This document shows, one piece after another, positions 5,497 through 9,648 of a stretch of DNA of 9,648 nt; within the stretch, counting starts at the first letter, position 1; each line of letters begins with the position of its first letter. The DNA is from Clostridiales bacterium (GTDB lineage Bacteria; Bacillota; Clostridia; Oscillospirales; Oscillospiraceae), in assembly GCA_020861055.1 (NCBI GenBank), contig JAJBTD010000040.1, forward strand, positions 1 to 9,648. The letters are read 5' to 3'. Under the pieces are notes generated by a model. That model was given only the letters and a program-made list of their open reading frames with translations, was not told the origin of the DNA and did no database searches. The position numbers were made by a program, and so were the translations under genes.

Positions 5497-6171
5497 TTAC
5501 TGCCTCAGCGCCTTGAGCGCGGCCCGCGCGGCGGCCTGCTCCGCATCTTTTTTGCTTCGGCCTTTCCCAACGCCTACGGGCTTATCGTTCAGGCGCACCT
5601 CCATCTCGAAGGTCTTGGCGTGGTCAGGTCCGGCCTGGCTGAGCAGATGGTAGGTCAGCGACTGACCGCTCCTGCGCTGGACCAGCTCCTGGAGCGCAGT
5701 CTTGAAGTCCTGGCCCGCCGGGTCAACCTGGGACATATTGTCCAGGATGAACCGCTGCACGAGCTTCCGGGCCTGGGCAATGCCGCCGTCCAGATAGACT
5801 GCCGCCAGCACGGCCTCCACGGCGTCTGCCCGGATGGAGGGGCGTTCCCGACCACCGCAGATCTCCTCTCCCTTGCCAAGACGGAGATAGGCCCCCAGAT
5901 CCCACAGAGCGGCTACGTTGACCAGATTGCCCTCACAGACCAGGCTGGCCCGCATCCGGGTCAGATCGCCTTCGGGCAGGGTGGGGAAGCTGCGGTAGAG
6001 ATAGTCCGCTACCACCATGCCCAGCACGGAATCGCCCAGAAATTCCAGCCGTTCATTGCTCTGGGAGTGGCCTGCATGGTGCTCGTTGGCGTAAGAGCTG
6101 TGGGTCAGGGCATTCTCCAGCAGGGACTGGTCCTGAAATCGATAGCCCAGTTTTTCTTCCAGCGTTTTCAT
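5497..6171 (-). CDS. rnc: Ribonuclease III
   Basis: This 224-residue endonuclease cuts double-stranded RNA in rRNA maturation and mRNA turnover. The catalytic domain covers about 1-150 and the C-terminal dsRNA-binding domain about 155-223. The family signature NERLEFLGD (39-47) supplies E40, E43 and D47. The second acidic pair, D116 and E119, lies in RADAVEAVLAAVYLDGG (114-130). The dsRBD shows the usual FKTALQELVQ start and the basic GKGRSKKDAEQAAARAAL end. All four active-site acids are present and the length is normal. It starts 6 bp after the plsX stop. The nearest SD-like GGGGAG is about 12 nt upstream, inside the plsX end, so translation may be coupled to plsX. The 3' end faces the metal sensor gene across a 16-bp gap with no terminator visible. 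In many Firmicutes smc follows rnc; here it does not. Confidence 0.96.
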   Translation of the reverse strand: MKTLEEKLGYRFQDQSLLENALTHSSYANEHHAGHSQSNERLEFLGDSVLGMVVADYLYRSFPTLPEGDLTRMRASLVCEGNLVNVAALWDLGAYLRLGKGEEICGGRERPSIRADAVEAVLAAVYLDGGIAQARKLVQRFILDNMSQVDPAGQDFKTALQELVQRRSGQSLTYHLLSQAGPDHAKTFEMEVRLNDKPVGVGKGRSKKDAEQAAARAALKALRQ

Positions 6172-6177
6172 AGTTGG

Positions 6178-7209
6178 TCACATCTCCCCGGTGGAGAGCT
6201 GGAAGCTGTCCACATGCTCTGCGATGGCGTCCACAAAACCGGCGTTGACAAATTCCACGGCCTTGCCGATAGCATGGCTGATGGCGTAGGCGTCGGAGGA
6301 GCCGTGGGCCTTGAACACCGGCTTGCGCAGACCCAGCATGGCGGTGCCGCCGGTCTCCCGGCTGTCGATCATCTTTTTGAAGCCGCCCATATTGCCCTGA
6401 ATCATCAGGTAGCCCAGCTTGGTTTTCAGGTTGGTGGTGAATACGCCCTTCAGACCCTTGACCAGGAAATTGGCGGTGCCCTCCATGGCCTTGAGGAGAA
6501 TGTTGCCTACAAAGCCGTCGGCCACGATGACGTCGACGGCATCCTCACTGGCCAGAGAGGTGGGTTCGATGTTGCCCACAAAATTCAGCTTGCCCGCTTC
6601 ACCGGCACGTGTGAGCATCTTGTGAACCTGCTTATACAGCTCACTGCCCTTGCTGGGCTCAGAGCCGATGTTCAGCAGGCCCACCCTGGCCTTTTCCCGC
6701 CCCAGGACCATCTCTGCATAGAAGGAGCCCATCAGGGCAAACTGACACATATATTCCGGGGTGCACTCGCTGTTTGCCCCGGCGTCGATGAGGACGGCGC
6801 TTCCTGCCGCAGTGGGGACGATGGGGGCAACGGCGGCCCGGCGGATACCGGGGATGCGCTTGACGATCAGCGTCCCGGCGGAGAGCAGAGCGCCGGTGCT
6901 TCCGGCGGAGATAAAGGCATCTCCCTTGCCGTCCTTGAGCATTTTCAGGCCCACCGTCATAGAGGAGTCTTTCTTGTCGTGCCAGGCGGTGGAGGGATTG
7001 TCACAGATCTCAATGACCTGGGTGGCATTGACGATATCGATACCGGGAGGAAGCTGGCCGATGCCGTCCTGCTCCAGAACCTTCTGAATAGCCGCCTCCT
7101 GACCTACCAGGATGATGTCGCAGCCGAATTCCTTCCGGGCCATAATAGCCCCGCGAACCGGCTCCCTGGGGGCGAGATCGCCTCCCATAGCGTCGAGGAT
7201 GATTTTCAT
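6178..7209 (-). CDS. plsX: Phosphate acyltransferase PlsX
   Basis: This 343-residue peripheral membrane enzyme makes acyl-phosphate from acyl-ACP, the donor used by PlsY to begin phospholipid synthesis. Typical motifs are MKIILDAMGGD at the N-terminus, ISAGSTGA in the middle, VLIDAGAN, LLNIGSEPSKG, VADGFVGNILLK, and HGSSDAYAI near the C-terminus. The length equals the family norm. The reading frame is open upstream to 7320, but the start at 7209 is chosen because MKIILDAMGGD is the conserved N-terminus and AGGAGG sits about 8 nt upstream; the 37 extra residues would be noncoding leader. It is followed by rnc 6 bp later and preceded by trmFO 111 bp upstream, with two stem-loops in that gap. 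acpP, which often lies between plsX and rnc, is absent. No FapR-like operator (TTAGTACC type) is seen. Confidence 0.96.
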   Translation of the reverse strand: MKIILDAMGGDLAPREPVRGAIMARKEFGCDIILVGQEAAIQKVLEQDGIGQLPPGIDIVNATQVIEICDNPSTAWHDKKDSSMTVGLKMLKDGKGDAFISAGSTGALLSAGTLIVKRIPGIRRAAVAPIVPTAAGSAVLIDAGANSECTPEYMCQFALMGSFYAEMVLGREKARVGLLNIGSEPSKGSELYKQVHKMLTRAGEAGKLNFVGNIEPTSLASEDAVDVIVADGFVGNILLKAMEGTANFLVKGLKGVFTTNLKTKLGYLMIQGNMGGFKKMIDSRETGGTAMLGLRKPVFKAHGSSDAYAISHAIGKAVEFVNAGFVDAIAEHVDSFQLSTGEM

Positions 7210-7248
7210 AGTGCTTGCCTCCTGAAATATTGTACATATCATAGGTAG

Positions 7249-7294
7249 GGCAGCCATATCCTCCGGCCAGACATGACCGGAAGGTATCGCTGCC
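7249..7294 (-). promoter_or_regulatory. 18-bp near-perfect stem-loop in the trmFO-plsX gap
   Basis: On the minus strand, 18-nt arms (7277-7294 and 7249-7266) pair with 15 Watson-Crick pairs, one G-U and two mismatches around a 10-nt loop. The outer part is GGCAGC/GCTGCC and the inner part TCCGG/CCGGA. There is no T run after it on either strand, so it is a poor intrinsic terminator. It lies 40 nt upstream of the plsX start codon, in what would be the plsX-rnc leader or the trmFO-plsX intercistronic RNA. The length and near-complete pairing make it a plausible RNase III substrate; that role is inferred. Confidence 0.6.
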
Positions 7295-7309
7295 TTACAG
7301 CGTGTAAGG
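7293..7309 (-). repeat. Short palindrome just after trmFO
   Basis: CCTTACA (7293-7299) and TGTAAGG (7303-7309) form a 7-bp inverted repeat with a 3-nt spacer. It starts 11 bp after the trmFO stop and shares two bases with the larger stem-loop at 7249-7294, so the two would stack end to end or compete. No T run follows. It could be a 3' end structure for trmFO mRNA or a small operator. Confidence 0.45.
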
Positions 7310-7320
7310 ACAGAGATCAA

Positions 7321-8625
7321 TTACAGGGAAAGGGTATCCAGCGCTGCCAGGCTTCTTTGAGCCAGTGCGGCGTTTTTATTTCGCTTGCCCTTCACCCGGT
7401 AGCCCAAGGGCGGGATAATGCCAAAATTGATGTTCATGGGCTGGAAATTGACTATGCTGGTGTCGCTGACATAGTATCCCAGAGCACCCAGAGCGGTTTC
7501 CTGGGGAAAGTCGATGGGCGGCTCACCCAGCACCCTTCGGGCCAGCTCCGCCCCTGCCAGCAGCCCAGAGGCGGCGGATTCCACATAGCCCTCCACGCCG
7601 GTGATCTGTCCGGCAAAGGTCAGCCGGGGCTGCTCGATGACCTGGTAATAGCGGTTGAGCAGGCCGGGGGAGTGGAGGTAGGTATTCCGGTGCATGACGC
7701 CGTAGCGGAGAAACTCCGCCTGCTCCAGACCGGGGATCATGGAGAACACCCGTCGCTGCTCCGGCCAGGTCAGGTGCGTCTGGAAGCCAACCATATTGTA
7801 CACCGTGCCCAGGGCGTTGTCCTTTCGCAGCTGGACAACGGCATAGGGCCGGAAGTCCGGGCGGCGGGGGTCGGTGAGGCCCACCGGCTTTAACGGGCCG
7901 AAGCAGAGGGTGTCGTGTCCCCGGCGGGCCATGACCTCCACAGGCATACAGCCCTCAAAGACGCCCCCGTCGTCAAAGTCGTGGAGGGGGGCCTCCTTCG
8001 CGCAGCGCAGGTTTTCCCAGAAGGCGTCGTACTCCTCCCGTGTCATGGGACAGTTGATGTAGTCCGCCGTCCCCTTGTCGTACCGGGAGCCGAACCAGGC
8101 CTTGTCCATGTCGATGCTCTCAAAGCTGATCAGAGGGGCCACAGCATCGAAAAAGTGAAGGTCGTTCTGTCCCGGAAACCGGCTGGAGATGTCCGCCGCC
8201 AGTGCGTCCGAGGTCAGAGGGCCGGAGGCGATGAGCACCTGCCCTTCATCGGGAACAGAGGTGACCTCTCCCTCCTCCACGGTGATCAGGGGGTGAGAGC
8301 GGATCGCCTGGGTGACCGCTCCGGAAAAGCCGTAGCGGTCCACCGCCAATGCGCCTCCGGCGGGCACCTGGTGCTCGTCGGCGCAGCGGAGGATGAGAGA
8401 ATCACACCGACGCATCTCCTCCTTGAGCAGACCCACGGCGTTTTCCACATTTCCCGCCCGGAGGGAGTTGGAGCAGACCAGCTCCGCGAAGTCGCCGCTC
8501 TGATGGGCAGGGGAGCGCTTTTCCGGTTTCATCTCCCGCAGCAGGACGGGGACGCCCCGCCGTGCCAGCTGCCAGGCGGCCTCGCAGCCGGCGAGACCGG
8601 CGCCGATTACTGTGACCTGTTCCAT
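7321..8625 (-). CDS. trmFO: tRNA (uracil-54-C5)-methyltransferase, folate/FAD-dependent (TrmFO)
   Basis: This 434-residue flavoprotein methylates U54 in the T-loop of tRNA using methylenetetrahydrofolate and FAD/NADPH. The N-terminal GAGLAGCEAA (8-17) is the FAD-binding Rossmann loop. C51 in LVCSNSLRAG and C226 in FEGCMPVEV fall at the same numbers as the catalytic cysteine pair of the Bacillus enzyme. Other family blocks are YINCPMTREEYDAFW (189-203), GHDTLCFGPLKPVGL, RKDNALGTVYNMVGFQTHL and NINFGIIPPL near the end. The frame stays open upstream to 8955, but that part lies antiparallel in topA code, and MEQVTVIGAG is the conserved N-terminus. The start at 8625 comes 2 bp after the topA stop, with GGAGG overlapping the topA end, so translation is likely coupled. 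The topA-trmFO order is the same as in Bacillus, where xerC follows; here plsX follows instead. Confidence 0.96.
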   Translation of the reverse strand: MEQVTVIGAGLAGCEAAWQLARRGVPVLLREMKPEKRSPAHQSGDFAELVCSNSLRAGNVENAVGLLKEEMRRCDSLILRCADEHQVPAGGALAVDRYGFSGAVTQAIRSHPLITVEEGEVTSVPDEGQVLIASGPLTSDALAADISSRFPGQNDLHFFDAVAPLISFESIDMDKAWFGSRYDKGTADYINCPMTREEYDAFWENLRCAKEAPLHDFDDGGVFEGCMPVEVMARRGHDTLCFGPLKPVGLTDPRRPDFRPYAVVQLRKDNALGTVYNMVGFQTHLTWPEQRRVFSMIPGLEQAEFLRYGVMHRNTYLHSPGLLNRYYQVIEQPRLTFAGQITGVEGYVESAASGLLAGAELARRVLGEPPIDFPQETALGALGYYVSDTSIVNFQPMNINFGIIPPLGYRVKGKRNKNAALAQRSLAALDTLSL

Positions 8626-8627
8626 CC

Positions 8628-9648
8628 TCAGCCCTCCGTCTTGGCCCGACGGGCGGCTTCCCGGTTGGCCTGGGCCTTTGCACGGCCACGGGCCAGGGCC
8701 TCCTTCTGGGCCTCGGTCATCTGCCGCTTGGGGCGGGTGGTCGTTGCCGCCGTTTTTTTGGCCGTGCTGGCCTTTTTCGTGGGGGCGCTCTTTTTCCTGG
8801 CGGCGGTTTTTCTGGCAGTGGTCTTTGTACCGGTTTTGGCAGCAGCCCTGGAGACTGTCTTTTCGGTGGGAGCGGTTGCAGCCGCCTCGCCCTCCGTTTT
8901 CTCTTTTGGCTTGCGGTAGCCAGGGCGCTGCTCCGGCGGGAGAAAGCTGGGACACTTCTCGTTGACGCAGAAGGGTTTTTTGGAGCCTCGGCCGGAGGCC
9001 TTGAACATGGTCTTGCCGCAGACGGGGCAGTTGTCCTTGACGGGCACATCCCAGGTCATAAAGTCGCAGGGGTCGCCGGAAACCACCCGGTTGCGCTCAC
9101 AGCCGTAATAGGTGTGACCATTCCGGCTGGTCTTTTTCAAAATACGGCTGCCGCATTTGGGACATTTTCCAGGCATCTCGATGACCAAAGGCTTGGTGAA
9201 GCTGCACTCCGGGAAGCCGGAGCAGCCCAGGAACCGGCCAAACCGGCCCATTTTGACCACCATTTTTTTGCCGCACAGGTCGCAGACCTCGTCGCTCTCC
9301 TCGTCAGGCACCTTGATGCGGGTGTCGCCCAGTTCCTCGGTGGCCTGTTTCAGCTCTGCCTCGAAGCCGGAGTAAAACCGGGAGAGGACATCCTTCCAAT
9401 ATTCCTCTCCCGCCTCCACTCTGTCCAGGCTCTGCTCCATTTTAGCAGTGAAGTCCGGGTCTACGATATCGGTGAATTTGTCCATCATCACTCCGTTGAC
9501 TACCTCGCCTAACGGGGTGGGGCGGAGAGCCTTGCCCTCCTTGACCACATAGTTCCGGTCCAGGATGGTGGATACGGTGGGGGCGTAGGTGGAGGGACGG
9601 CCCACCCCTTTTTCCTCCAGCAGCTTGATGAGGGAGGCCTCGGTGAAC
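8628..9648 (-). CDS. topA: DNA topoisomerase I, C-terminal part (truncated by window edge)
   Basis: About 339 C-terminal residues of type IA topoisomerase are present; the N-terminus and catalytic tyrosine lie beyond 9648. The visible part opens in FTEASLIKLLEEKGVGRPSTYAPT, a hallmark block of the family, and continues through LGEVVNGVMMDKF. Three zinc ribbons follow: CDLC...CSGFPEC (from about residue 122 of the visible part), CPKC...CERNRVVSGDPC, and CPVC...CVNEKC. The protein ends in a long Lys/Ala/Thr-rich tail of about 95 residues, rich in KTTARK, KKSAPTKKAS and AKKTAA, then MTEAQKEALARGRAKAQA. The tail resembles histone H1-like extensions. The enzyme relaxes negative supercoils. The stop at 8628 is 2 bp before the trmFO start. 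The promoter is outside the window. Confidence 0.96.
   Translation of the reverse strand, partial: FTEASLIKLLEEKGVGRPSTYAPTVSTILDRNYVVKEGKALRPTPLGEVVNGVMMDKFTDIVDPDFTAKMEQSLDRVEAGEEYWKDVLSRFYSGFEAELKQATEELGDTRIKVPDEESDEVCDLCGKKMVVKMGRFGRFLGCSGFPECSFTKPLVIEMPGKCPKCGSRILKKTSRNGHTYYGCERNRVVSGDPCDFMTWDVPVKDNCPVCGKTMFKASGRGSKKPFCVNEKCPSFLPPEQRPGYRKPKEKTEGEAAATAPTEKTVSRAAAKTGTKTTARKTAARKKSAPTKKASTAKKTAATTTRPKRQMTEAQKEALARGRAKAQANREAARRAKTEG

Noticed and set aside
5620..7248. 542-codon plus-strand frame opposite rnc and plsX
   Set aside because: It runs across two genuine genes and their junction, has no recognisable domain, and its composition is that of a complement of coding sequence.
7210..7320. 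N-terminal extension of plsX to 7320
   Set aside because: The added 37 residues are not PlsX-like, overlap the stem-loops, and the AGGAGG site points to the start at 7209.
8626..8955. N-terminal extension of trmFO to 8955
   Set aside because: This stretch is the topA 3' coding region in another frame. The conserved FAD-binding N-terminus begins at 8625 behind GGAGG.
1..9648. Mobile elements, CRISPR arrays, tRNA/rRNA genes, toxin-antitoxin or defence modules
   Set aside because: No transposase, integrase, direct-repeat array, cloverleaf or known defence protein is visible; almost all bases are accounted for by housekeeping genes.

Overview
The window looks like a core chromosomal segment of a GC-rich member of the Clostridia (Bacillota), most likely an Oscillospiraceae/Flavonifractor-like gut anaerobe. 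This is inferred from several things. There are strong AGGAGG-type ribosome binding sites and sigma-A-like promoters. Glycolysis uses a PPi-type phosphofructokinase and a class II aldolase. There is a DUF4250 protein, a double-OB SSB-like protein of the clostridial type, and a topA-trmFO pair as in Firmicutes. GC content by eye is near 60%. The genus is not proven by anything here.

Layout. Positions 61-1687 form one transcription unit: promoter, leader hairpin, a membrane protein carrying two zinc ribbons, and a terminator. Positions 1740-2369 encode a tandem OB-fold (SSB-like) protein, converging on a 57-residue DUF4250 gene (2385-2558, minus). Next come two divergent glycolytic genes: pfp (2643-3884, minus) and fba (4062-5030, plus). 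They are driven from a symmetric back-to-back promoter at 3984-4028. Each glycolytic gene ends in a GC-rich hairpin, followed almost at once by a small gene in the same direction: DUF4250 after pfp, and a CadC/SmtB-type metal sensor (5118-5480) after fba. The right half (5497-9648) is a minus-strand block reading topA (partial) - trmFO - plsX - rnc. An 18-bp near-perfect hairpin lies in the trmFO-plsX gap.

How the genes work together. pfp and fba catalyse consecutive steps (fructose-6-P to fructose-1,6-bisP to triose phosphates), and their shared promoter would couple their expression. The minus-strand block combines DNA supercoiling (topA), tRNA T-loop methylation (trmFO), phospholipid acyl-phosphate supply (plsX) and dsRNA processing (rnc). 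This is housekeeping content in a partly rearranged order: acpP and smc, often next to plsX/rnc, are missing here.

I found no phage, transposon, CRISPR array, rRNA/tRNA gene or recognisable defence system. The most interesting signals are regulatory: the mirror-symmetric pfp/fba promoter, the two hairpin-then-small-gene arrangements, and the long hairpin upstream of plsX-rnc.
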